Shown here piece by piece: positions 1-8,716 of a stretch of 13,182 bases of DNA (its first letter is position 1; the number at the start of each line of letters is the position of its first letter). Below the pieces are notes generated by a model. That model did no database searches and was not told the DNA's origin. It was given only the letters and a program-made list of their open reading frames with translations. Made by a program: the position numbers and the translations under genes. The stretch comes from an uncultured Clostridia bacterium (GTDB lineage Bacteria; Bacillota; Clostridia; Christensenellales; Borkfalkiaceae): positions 1 to 13,182 of the forward strand of contig CAKQKQ010000054.1 in the NCBI GenBank assembly GCA_934249265.1, in the 5' to 3' direction.

Positions 1-1907
1 ACGTTGTGACAAACGACGAAAATTCTTATCTTATCCCGTCGAGTTTTAAGTCGCTTAAAGTGGCGGGCGGCGATATAGTTCCCGATATTAAAAAATTGAA
101 ATTGGAGAATTTTACGCTTTCGTCTCTTGAAATAACCGAAATCGGAAATTGGAAGTTTAACGGCAACTCGACAATTAAAAGCATCGATTTAAGCGGTTGC
201 AAAAATTTGGTAAAAATAGGCAATAACAATTTCAGCAGTTGCGAAAACCTTAAAAACGTCAATCTCGGCGGACTTGAAAAACTCGAGGTAATCGGTAGCG
301 GTTCGTTTAGTTTTTACGTTTCTTCTTCGGAAGACAAACACGAGATGGACAATATAAATTTATCCGGTTTAACCTCGCTTGAAACTGTTGGACAAATGAG
401 TTTTTGGTATATCTCTATTGACGAACTCGACTTTTCTCAAACTTCTATAAATGCGTTCGGCCGTCAAAACGTATACCACTGCAACGTGGGAAAAATTCAA
501 TTGCCCGCGACCTTTAATCCCGTAATATCTCAAAAGGAAGAAGAGGCTCTTGAAGACAAATACGGACTTACTTATCTCGATAATTCCGAATTTCTCGGTT
601 CGTGCGACGGACTTACCGAAATAACGGTGGATAAATTGTCGTTATACGCGACGGTCGAAAACGGAGTGTTGTACGATGCGGACAAAACCGTAATCGTGAA
701 ATATTTAAAAGCAAACGAGGCTCAAACTTACGTTGCGCCCGCAACTTTGTTAAAAATTGCGTCGAGGGCATTTGAAGGTTCGACCAATTTGAAAAATATC
801 GACCTCAGCACTTGTATGGTCAACACGATAGGCAGTGGTGCTTTCGACGGCTGTACCGCGCATTTAAAGGTAGGTTTTGACAAGTATTCATATTACAAGC
901 AAGACGGCAGTAAAGTTTCTCTTGCATACAATTGGAACGGCAATTGCAAAGTTACGTACGGCGAAAGATATTTGTATTTTGCATTTACCGAGACGGGAAT
1001 ATCCGACGGACTCGAAGTGGCAAACGCCGAATTTACTTTCGATATAACCGCAAAATACGGCGACGACGACGCTAATATGACCGTAACCGTAAACGGCGAA
1101 GCCGTCGTAAGAGGAAGCAACGGTTATACCGTAACCCTTGAAAAAGGCAAAAACGTAATAACTGTAGTCGCTACGTTTGGTGAAGCAACGAGCGACACGA
1201 AGACTTACACGATAACCCTCAGCGACGCATGGAAAATCGAAACTAACTTTAAAGACGGACAAAAAATCGCATGGGCAGGTAAAGATGACCTCGAAATCAA
1301 CGTTACGGCATTAAACATAGCGGGCGAAAAACAAAAAATCACAAGCGTTTCGCTTAAACTCAACTGCGGATATAGTCCGGCATTTACCAAGCCTTTTAGC
1401 GGAGTGACGATCGTTTACAACGACGACGGCAGCGCAACGATAACTCTCAATGCTAACAATTTGCTTTGGAGTGATTTTGAAATTACCAAAGCGCACCAAA
1501 TGCTTATAGAAGTAGAGCAAAGCGCAAGCATAACCGTAAGCAAAACTTACGATGCGCAATATTATGAGGACGCCCCCGAAATTTCGAGCGAAACTCCCGT
1601 TTCGGGCAACGTGGCAAGCGGCGACGAATGGAATATAGTCGTAGGCGTGAAATCGGGTGATACTTCGTTTACAATCACGGGCATAAAAATCGAATTGGCA
1701 ACCGACGGTGCGTATTTTGAAAACTCAATGATAAATTCTTATGAATTGTCGTCAGACGGTTTATCGGCAACGGTTAAAATCGACCTTTCCATTTTTGGCG
1801 GTTGGGGATACGTTTACGATGGCGACAGTTTTAAAGTCAGAATTACCGTTACGACAGAAGAAGGTTTTACTTTAACGCAAATTTTCAATGCAGAATACAG
1901 TGAATAG
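1..1907 (+). CDS. BspA-like leucine-rich repeat surface protein with Ig-like modules, 5' partial
   Basis: The reading frame is open to the left edge, so the N-terminus is missing; the GTG at position 6 is unlikely to be the real start. Residues below are numbered from that GTG. Residues about 30-315 are irregular leucine-rich repeats of the BspA type (LRR_5), with units such as AFEGSTNLKNIDLS around 255 and the island-like insert VLYDADKTVIVKYL at 221. Three beta-rich Ig/cadherin-like modules follow, at about 322-407, 410-518 and 522-630. There is no C-terminal membrane helix, LPXTG motif or SLH domain, so any surface attachment must lie upstream or be non-covalent. The Ig-like modules resemble those of the next gene: compare FKDGQKIAWAGKDDLEINV here with FEDGKICKGNVYTFDV there. 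The gene overlaps the next one by 20 bp, so it probably belongs to the same operon. Its likely role is surface adhesion or scaffolding; the ligand is unknown. Confidence 0.85.
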   Translation, partial: VVTNDENSYLIPSSFKSLKVAGGDIVPDIKKLKLENFTLSSLEITEIGNWKFNGNSTIKSIDLSGCKNLVKIGNNNFSSCENLKNVNLGGLEKLEVIGSGSFSFYVSSSEDKHEMDNINLSGLTSLETVGQMSFWYISIDELDFSQTSINAFGRQNVYHCNVGKIQLPATFNPVISQKEEEALEDKYGLTYLDNSEFLGSCDGLTEITVDKLSLYATVENGVLYDADKTVIVKYLKANEAQTYVAPATLLKIASRAFEGSTNLKNIDLSTCMVNTIGSGAFDGCTAHLKVGFDKYSYYKQDGSKVSLAYNWNGNCKVTYGERYLYFAFTETGISDGLEVANAEFTFDITAKYGDDDANMTVTVNGEAVVRGSNGYTVTLEKGKNVITVVATFGEATSDTKTYTITLSDAWKIETNFKDGQKIAWAGKDDLEINVTALNIAGEKQKITSVSLKLNCGYSPAFTKPFSGVTIVYNDDGSATITLNANNLLWSDFEITKAHQMLIEVEQSASITVSKTYDAQYYEDAPEISSETPVSGNVASGDEWNIVVGVKSGDTSFTITGIKIELATDGAYFENSMINSYELSSDGLSATVKIDLSIFGGWGYVYDGDSFKVRITVTTEEGFTLTQIFNAEYSE

Positions 1908-3765
1908 TTTAAATAAAAAAATAATTATAAAAATTTTAATTTCGGTAATGCTTTTTGCCGCGGTATTTTTTACCGCGGCTTGCAAAGAAGAAGATTTTTT
2001 GTTTTCATGCCCGATTACAAACGGTGCGGTTTACGACGTGAAAAATTTGGCGGTAGACGTTGACGTTTATTGCGGCGGTAAAAAATGCGCCGTTTTTGTG
2101 ACAAACAACGGTAAAGAAGTATCGCGCGACGACGAGGGCAAATTTTTAATCGAATTAACCGACGGCGAAAACGTAATACTTGTTTCCGCTTCTTATAAGA
2201 AAAAAACTGAAGTAAGGACTTATACCGTAACTTACAAGCAAAAAGTCTTTGAAATAAACACCGATATAACCGAAAGAAAAATCAAAAACGGGTTGATAGA
2301 GTTTTCCGCGCAAGCCTTGTGCGACGGCGAAAAATGCTCGATGGCGGTGCTTTACGGCGGCGAGAGAATTTCCGAAAATAACGGCGTATACGCTTGCGTT
2401 TTGAAAGAAGGCGACAACGAGTTTGAGTTTGTTGCGGGCAGCGGCTTATCAACGTACGTAAAGAAGGAAAGTATATATTTCGGCAAATTTAGACTCAACA
2501 CAAATCTCAAAAGCATGCAGACCGACAGCGAAATCGTCGAATTTAAAGCGATTGCGTCTTACGATGACGATATTTGCGAAGTTAAAGCGACGGTAGGCGA
2601 TGAAGTTATACAGCCCGACGGCAATAAATATATTTATACTTTTCCGCAAGGCGGCGAATACGAATTTTGCCTTACGGCGATTAGTCCCACGGCGGAATAT
2701 TCTCAATATTTTACCTTGACTTATTGCGCCGACCCGCCTTATTTTGATATTCTTACGTTCGAAGACGGAAAAATTTGCAAGGGCAACGTATACACCTTCG
2801 ACGTTTCCGCCAGAAACGGTTTAGGGCAAAAATTACCTTCGTCTACAATTTCGTTTACCGCAGATTTCGACGCGGACGACGGAGTGGAAAATTTCGAGGC
2901 TTTAAACGGCGGCGAAATTTCTCAAGTGTGGAACGACCAAGTAAAAACAAGTTTTTCTTTGCGTTTTACAAACGGGAAATACAAAAATTCGCGCGGCAAA
3001 ACGACGACTTTAAAAATCACAGTCGCTTACGGCGAAAAAAGCGTGTCTAAATGCTTTAATATTACTTACGTAGGCGCAGACCCCGACGGGAAAATAGGCA
3101 AAGTCACGTTGTCGATAGAGGCGTTTACCATAAGTTCGGGTTATATTTTAAAACCGACCTCTATAGACGTTTACGAGGGCGTAAATTTTGCGACGTATTT
3201 ATGCCGAGCCATTAATGAAAACGGCTGGGACTATTCGTATACGGGCAAAATAGAAAGCGGTTTTTATCTCGCGCGCATAGACGGACTTAATTTAAAAGGA
3301 AACAAAATAGACGAAAATCTTTACGCGAAAATGATTTCGGCAAAAGAGACGATATATCAAACGAGCATTTCCCCGCGTGAAGACGGGAAATACAATTTAG
3401 GCGAGTTCGATTACACTTCCGGCTCGGGCTGGATGTACAGCGTAAACGGGGTTTTCCCCAATTACGGTTTTTCAAATTATTACCCTCAAGACGGAGACGT
3501 GGTAAGGGTGCAGTTTACTTTATGTCTCGGCAAAGACCTCGGCGGCAGCGACGCGGTGGGTTTCGGTTCGAGCAGTTACGTCGATAAAATAATCGATTAC
3601 GGCAAAATCGAGACTTTGGCTGCCGAAATAAGCGGAAACGATTACTGCGGAAAAGACAAAGAATTTCTCGAGTCGATTTTAAACGAAATAGGAGTGTGGA
3701 ACGCCGACGAAAAAACTATACAAACGGCGTTTTTAAGGCTGAAAGAATACTATGCGGGAGAATAA
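1888..3765 (+). CDS. DUF4430-domain lipoprotein with Ig-like modules
   Basis: This 625-aa exported lipoprotein has a basic N-terminus, a hydrophobic stretch (about 12-30) and a relaxed lipobox FTAAC with Cys32 as the lipidated residue. Three similar beta-sandwich modules of about 80 aa occupy residues 35-118, 120-198 and 200-279. A longer fourth module spans 285-395. Residues about 404-553 form a DUF4430 domain, recognised by SGWMYSVNGVFPNYG at 513-527 followed by a DGD turn and the GKDLGG end. This domain is related to the C-terminal beta domain of intrinsic factor and transcobalamin. A helical tail of about 70 aa follows. The start is uncertain: neither ATG 1888 nor GTG 1900 has a clear ribosome binding site, and both lie inside the preceding gene, which suggests translational coupling. 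The likely role is ligand, probably corrinoid, binding outside the cell in partnership with the barrel protein encoded next. The family call is firm; the ligand is inferred. Confidence 0.88.
   Translation: MQNTVNSLNKKIIIKILISVMLFAAVFFTAACKEEDFLFSCPITNGAVYDVKNLAVDVDVYCGGKKCAVFVTNNGKEVSRDDEGKFLIELTDGENVILVSASYKKKTEVRTYTVTYKQKVFEINTDITERKIKNGLIEFSAQALCDGEKCSMAVLYGGERISENNGVYACVLKEGDNEFEFVAGSGLSTYVKKESIYFGKFRLNTNLKSMQTDSEIVEFKAIASYDDDICEVKATVGDEVIQPDGNKYIYTFPQGGEYEFCLTAISPTAEYSQYFTLTYCADPPYFDILTFEDGKICKGNVYTFDVSARNGLGQKLPSSTISFTADFDADDGVENFEALNGGEISQVWNDQVKTSFSLRFTNGKYKNSRGKTTTLKITVAYGEKSVSKCFNITYVGADPDGKIGKVTLSIEAFTISSGYILKPTSIDVYEGVNFATYLCRAINENGWDYSYTGKIESGFYLARIDGLNLKGNKIDENLYAKMISAKETIYQTSISPREDGKYNLGEFDYTSGSGWMYSVNGVFPNYGFSNYYPQDGDVVRVQFTLCLGKDLGGSDAVGFGSSSYVDKIIDYGKIETLAAEISGNDYCGKDKEFLESILNEIGVWNADEKTIQTAFLRLKEYYAGE
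3756..3760 (+). promoter_or_regulatory. Ribosome binding site deciding the start of the barrel-protein gene
   Basis: GGGAG sits 6 bases before ATG 3767, inside the last codons of the preceding gene. It favours 3767 over the in-frame ATG at 3752. The later start also begins directly with a classical signal peptide (MKRKLF followed by a hydrophobic core). Confidence 0.7.
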
Positions 3766-3766
3766 C

Positions 3767-5638
3767 ATGAAAAGAAAATTATTTTCGCTTTTAATTGCGA
3801 TAATTTTAATTACAACTTGCGTTTTCCCGCTCGGTTTTCCCCGTTTTTCGGTTGCAGAACAAGCCTTGACAGTGCCGACCATAAGTGAAATAAGGGGCGT
3901 TGCCGACGGCATAATAAAGTGGAAAAAGACCGACGTAGGCAGTCAACCCGACGAATTTTTAATCAACGACGAATTTTTGTCGCTTGCCGGCACGACCCCC
4001 GGCGATTGGTATCCCATAGGACTCGGAAGGCTCGGCGTAAACGACAATTTCGACGGATATTTGGCTGTGATAAACGACGATATCGACAAACGTTACGCTA
4101 CCGCGGAAAAACTCGACAAGGCAAAGGCGACCGAGTGGCACAGAATTTCTTTGGCTATTTTATCTTGCGGCGGTAATCCCCGAAAAGCGGGTTTAAACGG
4201 CGATATAGATTTAATTGCGGACGGAACATACAACCGCGCCGACGAAAACGGCGGAATTCTCGGCAAGCAAGGCATAAACGGCTTTATTTGGGGACTTATT
4301 GCGCTCGACAGCATGTTTTACGCCGTTCCAAGCGACGCCGTATACACTCGCGACGATATAATTTTAAATATTTTAAGCCGTGAAATCGAGGGTGGCGGCT
4401 GGGCGTTGACGGGTGACGAACCCGACCCCGACATTACCGCCATGGCGATACAGTCGCTCGCGCCTTATTACAACAGCGAAAAAGAGTATTCTTGCAAAAA
4501 CGGAGATACCGTATCGCTTAAAAAGGTCAGAGATGCGGTCAAAAGAGCATTAAATAAATTATCTTCAGTTCAACAAACAGACGGCGGTTTTATAAGTTGG
4601 GGTATGCCCAACAGCGAAAGCGCGGTACAAGTGCTTACGGCGTTGTGTTCGCTGGGCAAAAACCCGTTTGAAACGCAAGAGTTTATAAAGGACGGCAAAA
4701 CCGTTTACGACGGCATAATAAAATACCGCAACAGCGACGGCGGATTTTTACACTCGAATATTTACGACGAAGAAAACCCCTCGTCCTTGCCCGACGCTTC
4801 CAACACCATGGCGGGCGAGCAAGCGCTTTACGGTATGGCGGCTTTGATACGCTTTTTAAACGGCGAGCGAAGACTTTACGATTTTCGATCCGAGCAGAGC
4901 GACGAAGTTAAAAAATCGATAAGCGACGTCACCGACGAAATAGAAAATCTCACATACGTTTCCGACCGCGCAGAGGTGGAAAGGGTGTATGAAAAATACC
5001 TCGATATAGACGCCGCCGAGCGCAGTTATGTATATAATTACGAGGACCTTTCCGATATTCTTCGGTTTAAAGAAATACCTTACGCCGAAGAAATAATAGA
5101 CTACAACAGCGGCGACGCAGGCGACACCGAGCCTATATACGAGTTTACTTCAACCGATATCGCGCGCGCCGACGCATTGTCGCAAAAACTCACTATGGCA
5201 AACCGAGCCGAAGTGCTTAAATTGTTTGCAAAAATCAAAAATTCGTTCGATTTTCCCGAGAAAAGCAGATATTACGCAAAACTCGAAAAGGCGAAAAACG
5301 AAATAGACAGACTCGATGAAGAAATTGCATCGATAAAAAGGCTTATCAAAGAGAAATTATATCCGTTTAATAAAATAACGTTAAAAGACAAAAGGACGAT
5401 ATACGATTTATATAAAAGGTATACCGCACTTTCCGAATACGACAGAACGCTGTTTGAAAAATCGGACATAGAGGGACTTATTAAATGCAAAACCCAAGTA
5501 GATAATTTGCAAACCGCCGTGATAATTTCGGTGGCGGCGGTCGTAACGGCAATTGCGCTTATCGCGTTTATAATCGTGCGCATACGCAAGAGAAAATTAG
5601 CGAAACTTAAAAAAGCAATGCCCGAAAGCGAGGAATAA
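3767..5638 (+). CDS. Secreted, membrane-anchored alpha/alpha-barrel protein (prenyltransferase/intrinsic-factor-like)
   Basis: This is a 623-aa protein. Residues 1-30 are a signal peptide with likely cleavage after FSVA. Residues about 40-370 form a helical repeat domain of the squalene-cyclase/prenyltransferase/intrinsic-factor (alpha6-alpha6 barrel) class. Its characteristic units are GGGWALTGDEPDPDITAMAI at 209-228, QQTDGGFISWG then SESAVQVLTAL at 269-293, and NSDGGFLHS then NTMAGEQALYGMAALI at 322-361. The DxDITAMAIQSL pattern resembles the helix motifs of transcobalamin. I see no catalytic DDTA or DXDD signature of cyclases, and the protein is extracellular, which argues for binding rather than catalysis. 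Residues 375-580 are charged and helical, with likely coiled coil at about 500-530. A single transmembrane helix (about 583-605) and a basic tail (RIRKRKLAKLKK) anchor the C-terminus. The gene sits between two DUF4430 genes, so together they can supply both halves of an intrinsic-factor-like binder. The cobalamin ligand is inferred. Confidence 0.85.
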   Translation: MKRKLFSLLIAIILITTCVFPLGFPRFSVAEQALTVPTISEIRGVADGIIKWKKTDVGSQPDEFLINDEFLSLAGTTPGDWYPIGLGRLGVNDNFDGYLAVINDDIDKRYATAEKLDKAKATEWHRISLAILSCGGNPRKAGLNGDIDLIADGTYNRADENGGILGKQGINGFIWGLIALDSMFYAVPSDAVYTRDDIILNILSREIEGGGWALTGDEPDPDITAMAIQSLAPYYNSEKEYSCKNGDTVSLKKVRDAVKRALNKLSSVQQTDGGFISWGMPNSESAVQVLTALCSLGKNPFETQEFIKDGKTVYDGIIKYRNSDGGFLHSNIYDEENPSSLPDASNTMAGEQALYGMAALIRFLNGERRLYDFRSEQSDEVKKSISDVTDEIENLTYVSDRAEVERVYEKYLDIDAAERSYVYNYEDLSDILRFKEIPYAEEIIDYNSGDAGDTEPIYEFTSTDIARADALSQKLTMANRAEVLKLFAKIKNSFDFPEKSRYYAKLEKAKNEIDRLDEEIASIKRLIKEKLYPFNKITLKDKRTIYDLYKRYTALSEYDRTLFEKSDIEGLIKCKTQVDNLQTAVIISVAAVVTAIALIAFIIVRIRKRKLAKLKKAMPESEE

Positions 5639-6177
5639 TGAAAAAAGATTTAATAGCCGCCGCAATAGTTATATTTTTAATAATAGTCATTGCAAGCGGC
5701 ACGAAAATTCAATCCGTCGACGATTATTATCTCACCCATATCGACGACATCAAAGAGGACAGCGAAACCGTAACTATTTCCATAAGGTGCGATACTGTTT
5801 TAGATAATTGGGACAAACTCGACGACGGGCTTAAATTTGAAAAATACGTTCCGCAAAGCGGCGCGATACTTGAAGAATACACCATGGTTTTGAGAAAAAA
5901 CGACACCGTTTACGACGTGCTTAACCGTGCTGTAAGGCACTATAAAATACAAATGGAGTGCGTGTATTCGGTAAATTACGGCAGCGTTTACGTGCGCGGA
6001 ATAAACCAATTATACGAGTTTTCGTGCGGGGAATTGTCGGGTTGGATGTATAAGGTAAACGGCGTGTTTCCCAATTACGGGTGTTCTAAATACGTGCTTG
6101 AAGACGGCGACAAAATCGAGTGGGTATACACTTGCGATTTAGGTCGAGACGTCGGCGGTTATTTGGGGGCAAAATAA
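5638..6177 (+). CDS. Small membrane-anchored DUF4430 protein
   Basis: This 179-aa protein has one N-terminal membrane segment (about 5-20) with no lipobox or clear cleavage site, so it is probably a signal anchor with the rest outside the cell. Residues about 44-175 are a single DUF4430 domain. The motif SGWMYKVNGVFPNYG at 134-148, the following EDGD turn and the GRDVGG end nearly copy those in the upstream lipoprotein, making the two domains paralogs. Several cysteines (51, 108, 130, 149, 166) could form disulfides outside the cell; none of them falls within the shared motif core. The start overlaps the preceding stop as TAATG, with AGCGAGGA 4 bases upstream, a typical coupled arrangement. 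The same TAATG overlap joins it to the T-component gene downstream. It probably hands a ligand to, or sits on top of, the ECF transporter. Confidence 0.88.
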   Translation: MKKDLIAAAIVIFLIIVIASGTKIQSVDDYYLTHIDDIKEDSETVTISIRCDTVLDNWDKLDDGLKFEKYVPQSGAILEEYTMVLRKNDTVYDVLNRAVRHYKIQMECVYSVNYGSVYVRGINQLYEFSCGELSGWMYKVNGVFPNYGCSKYVLEDGDKIEWVYTCDLGRDVGGYLGAK

Positions 6178-7058
6178 TGAGAATTTTCGATAAACTTCAT
6201 CCTTTGGTCGAGTTTGTATATTTTGTCATAGTAATAGTCGTTACGGCGTTTACAAACAACCCCGTCGTTATCGGATTATCCTTCTTTTTCGCGTTGACGT
6301 TCTGTCTTGTTTATCTCGGCGTAAAAAAATTGCTTATAAGTCTTTTATACGCACTTCCGTTAATGATAATAATGGCACTTATAAATCCGCTTTTCGTTCA
6401 TAAGGGCGAAACGATTTTGTTTTTTTTAAACGATAATCCCGTCACGAAAGAGGCTAAACTTTACGGCGTTTCTTCGTCGGTTATTATTACTGCGGTTTAT
6501 TATTGGTGCAAGGCGTACAACGAAATAGTCACCTCGGACAAATTTATTTATCTTTTCGGTAGAATTTCGCCGAAACTGTCAATGGTTCTCGCTTTAATCA
6601 TCGGTTTCGTGCCAAAATTCAAGCGGAAATATAAAGAAATCGACGAAGCGCAAAAAACTCTCGGGGTGTATTCTTCGGGAAGTTACGTAGACAGACTTGC
6701 GGGTAAATTCAGGGTTTTGTCAATACTTCTTACCGATTCGCTCGAAACCTCGGTAAACACTGCCGACGGCATGCAAGCGAGGGGATACGGTCTGCGCGGA
6801 AGAACGGCATATTCGCCGTTTACGTTTACTTTTTTTGATTTTGCGGTTATGTTTATAATTTGCGTTTCGGGTATAGCCGCAATTACGTTTTGCGCTTTAA
6901 AAACGGGGTATTTTCGCTATTATCCGCAAATGAGCGCAATTAGTTTCGGCGTAAAAGAGTGCGTGTTGTATGCTTGCGCATTGATATTGTTCGCCGTTCC
7001 GACAATACTCGAGATAAAGGAAGAAATCAAATGGAATTATTTGAAATCGAAAATTTAA
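6177..7058 (+). CDS. ECF transporter transmembrane (T) component, CbiQ/EcfT family
   Basis: This 293-aa integral membrane protein is the energy-coupling T subunit, which connects the ATPases to the substrate-binding S component. Hydrophobic segments lie at about 12-24, 29-47, 50-70, 96-113 and 135-146, and two more at about 220-241 and 260-278. The cytoplasmic coupling region between them ends in the hallmark MQARGYGLRGRT at 199-210, whose Ala-Arg-Gly is the ATPase-contacting motif of the family. The length is close to the usual 250-300 aa. ATG 6177 was chosen because it forms a TAATG overlap with the preceding stop, has a G-rich site (GGGGGC, 6165-6170) 6 bases upstream, and starts the protein where T components normally start. 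The longer frame opening at 6120 would add an unlikely arginine-rich extension. The gene overlaps the ATPase gene by 28 bp. Confidence 0.93.
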   Translation: MRIFDKLHPLVEFVYFVIVIVVTAFTNNPVVIGLSFFFALTFCLVYLGVKKLLISLLYALPLMIIMALINPLFVHKGETILFFLNDNPVTKEAKLYGVSSSVIITAVYYWCKAYNEIVTSDKFIYLFGRISPKLSMVLALIIGFVPKFKRKYKEIDEAQKTLGVYSSGSYVDRLAGKFRVLSILLTDSLETSVNTADGMQARGYGLRGRTAYSPFTFTFFDFAVMFIICVSGIAAITFCALKTGYFRYYPQMSAISFGVKECVLYACALILFAVPTILEIKEEIKWNYLKSKI

Positions 7059-8716
7059 GTTTTGCCTATAACGGCGCAGACGAAAACGCGCTAAACGGCG
7101 TTTCGCTCACGGTAAACGAGGGCGATTTCGTGCTTATATGCGGAAAGTCGGGTTGCGGCAAAACCACGCTTTTGAAATTGCTTAAAAAAAATCTCGCTCC
7201 GTCGGGCAAACTTTCGGGTAAAGTCTTGTATAAGGGCGAAAAAATTTCCGACCTCGACGACAGAGTTGCCGCGTCGGAAATAGGTTTTGTCATGCAAAAT
7301 CCCGACGAGCAAACCGTGACCGACAAGGTTTGGCACGAACTTGCTTTCGGCTTGGAAAGTCTCGGCGAAAAAAGCGAAATTATCCGCCGCAAAGTTGCCG
7401 AAATATGTGGTTTTTTCGGTTTGGGCGACATATACGACAAAAAAGTTTGCGAATTGTCGGGCGGGCAAAAACAACTGTTAAATCTCGCTTCGGTGCTCGT
7501 AATGAGTCCTACTGTAATACTTCTCGACGAGCCGACGGCTCAACTTGACCCTGTTGCCGCTTCGGCGTTTTTGACTTCATTGAAAAAACTCAACGACGAA
7601 TTGGGCATTACCGTGGTTTTGGTGGAGCATAGGCTTGAAGAAGTTTTTTCTATGGCTAATAAAGTGGTGCTTATGGACGAGGGCAAAGCGGTGGTAAAAT
7701 CATCGCCCGAAGACGTTTGTTCTATGTATAAAGACGACGTCGATTACGACGTTTTCGAGGGGTTGCCCACTTCGGTAAGACTTTTTAAAGCGACGGGAGG
7801 AAAGGGCAAATGTCCGCTCACCGTAAAAGACGGGAAAATTTACGTCAAACAACATTTTAAAAAGGATTTTTCTCCGTTTTACGCCGAAAATACCCAGCCG
7901 CAAAATAAAGAAGTCGCAATCGAGATTGACGGCGGATTTTTTAGATACGAAAGAGATTTGCCCGACATACTCGATAATTTAAACCTTAAAGTGTATAAAA
8001 ACGAGATATTGTGCGTTTTCGGGGCTAACGGAGCGGGTAAAACCACGCTACTGCGCGTTTTGTCGGGTACAAGAAGACTATATAAGGGCAAATACAGATT
8101 ATGGGGTAAAAAAATTAAGGAATACGGCACGAATTCTTTATACAGAAAAAACATGACCGCAATGCCGCAAAATCCGCACAATTTGTTTTTAAAAAGCACC
8201 GTTCAAGCCGACCTTGAAGAACTTGCTAAATTGATTTATTCCACTAAAGAGGAAAGGGCTGCCGCAGTCGAGGAAGTAATCAAAAAGACGGGAATTTCTC
8301 AACTTACGAATAGACACCCTTACGATTTAAGCGGTGGCGAAACGCAAAAAGTCGCCCTTGCAAAAGTGCTTTTGACTCAACCTAAAATAGTGCTTTTGGA
8401 CGAACCTACAAAAGGGTTAGACGCTTATTCTAAAAAGCAAATCGCCCAACTTTTATTTTCTTTAAAACAAGAGGGGAAAACAATTGTTGCGGTCACTCAC
8501 GACGTGGAATTTGCTGCGGAAATAGCGGACAGATGCGCAATGTATTTCGACGGTAAAATAGTGTCTGTTGCCGATAAATACGAGTTTTTCTCGGAAAACA
8601 AATATTACACTACGGCGGCGGCGAGAATTACACGCGATAATTTTTACGGCGCGGTGACGCTTGAAAGAGCGGTGCAAAAATGCAACGAAAACAAGGTGGA
8701 CGAAAATGAACGGTAA
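7031..8716 (+). CDS. ECF transporter ATPase, two ABC domains fused (A-A')
   Basis: This 561-aa cytoplasmic ATPase carries both nucleotide-binding domains in one chain, whereas many ECF modules use two genes. Domain 1 has Walker A GKSGCGKT (38-45), Q-loop Gln89, signature LSGGQ (142-146), Walker B VILLDEP (162-168) and switch His200. Domain 2 has Walker A GANGAGKT (331-338), Q-loop Gln380, signature LSGGE (433-437), Walker B IVLLDEP (453-459) and His490. Every catalytic motif is present in both halves, so both sites look competent. A divergent linker of about 75 residues (221-295) joins the halves. It hydrolyses ATP to drive release and reloading of the S component through the T subunit. ATG 7031 was chosen because the family normally begins just before the first beta strand (ELFEIENLSFAY) and AAGGAAG (7017-7023) precedes it at a good distance. 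It overlaps the T gene by 28 bp and the S gene by 11 bp. Confidence 0.95.
   Translation: MELFEIENLSFAYNGADENALNGVSLTVNEGDFVLICGKSGCGKTTLLKLLKKNLAPSGKLSGKVLYKGEKISDLDDRVAASEIGFVMQNPDEQTVTDKVWHELAFGLESLGEKSEIIRRKVAEICGFFGLGDIYDKKVCELSGGQKQLLNLASVLVMSPTVILLDEPTAQLDPVAASAFLTSLKKLNDELGITVVLVEHRLEEVFSMANKVVLMDEGKAVVKSSPEDVCSMYKDDVDYDVFEGLPTSVRLFKATGGKGKCPLTVKDGKIYVKQHFKKDFSPFYAENTQPQNKEVAIEIDGGFFRYERDLPDILDNLNLKVYKNEILCVFGANGAGKTTLLRVLSGTRRLYKGKYRLWGKKIKEYGTNSLYRKNMTAMPQNPHNLFLKSTVQADLEELAKLIYSTKEERAAAVEEVIKKTGISQLTNRHPYDLSGGETQKVALAKVLLTQPKIVLLDEPTKGLDAYSKKQIAQLLFSLKQEGKTIVAVTHDVEFAAEIADRCAMYFDGKIVSVADKYEFFSENKYYTTAAARITRDNFYGAVTLERAVQKCNENKVDENER

Noticed and set aside
3767..5638. Barrel protein as a terpene or squalene cyclase enzyme
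   Set aside because: It is secreted and membrane-anchored, lacks the catalytic Asp-rich motif, and sits between DUF4430 genes in a transporter operon, which fits ligand binding better.
6959..7058. Possible frameshift between T component and ATPase because of the 28-bp overlap
   Set aside because: Both proteins have normal family ends in their own frames, and the ATPase has its own start with AAGGAAG upstream, so the overlap is ordinary operon packing.
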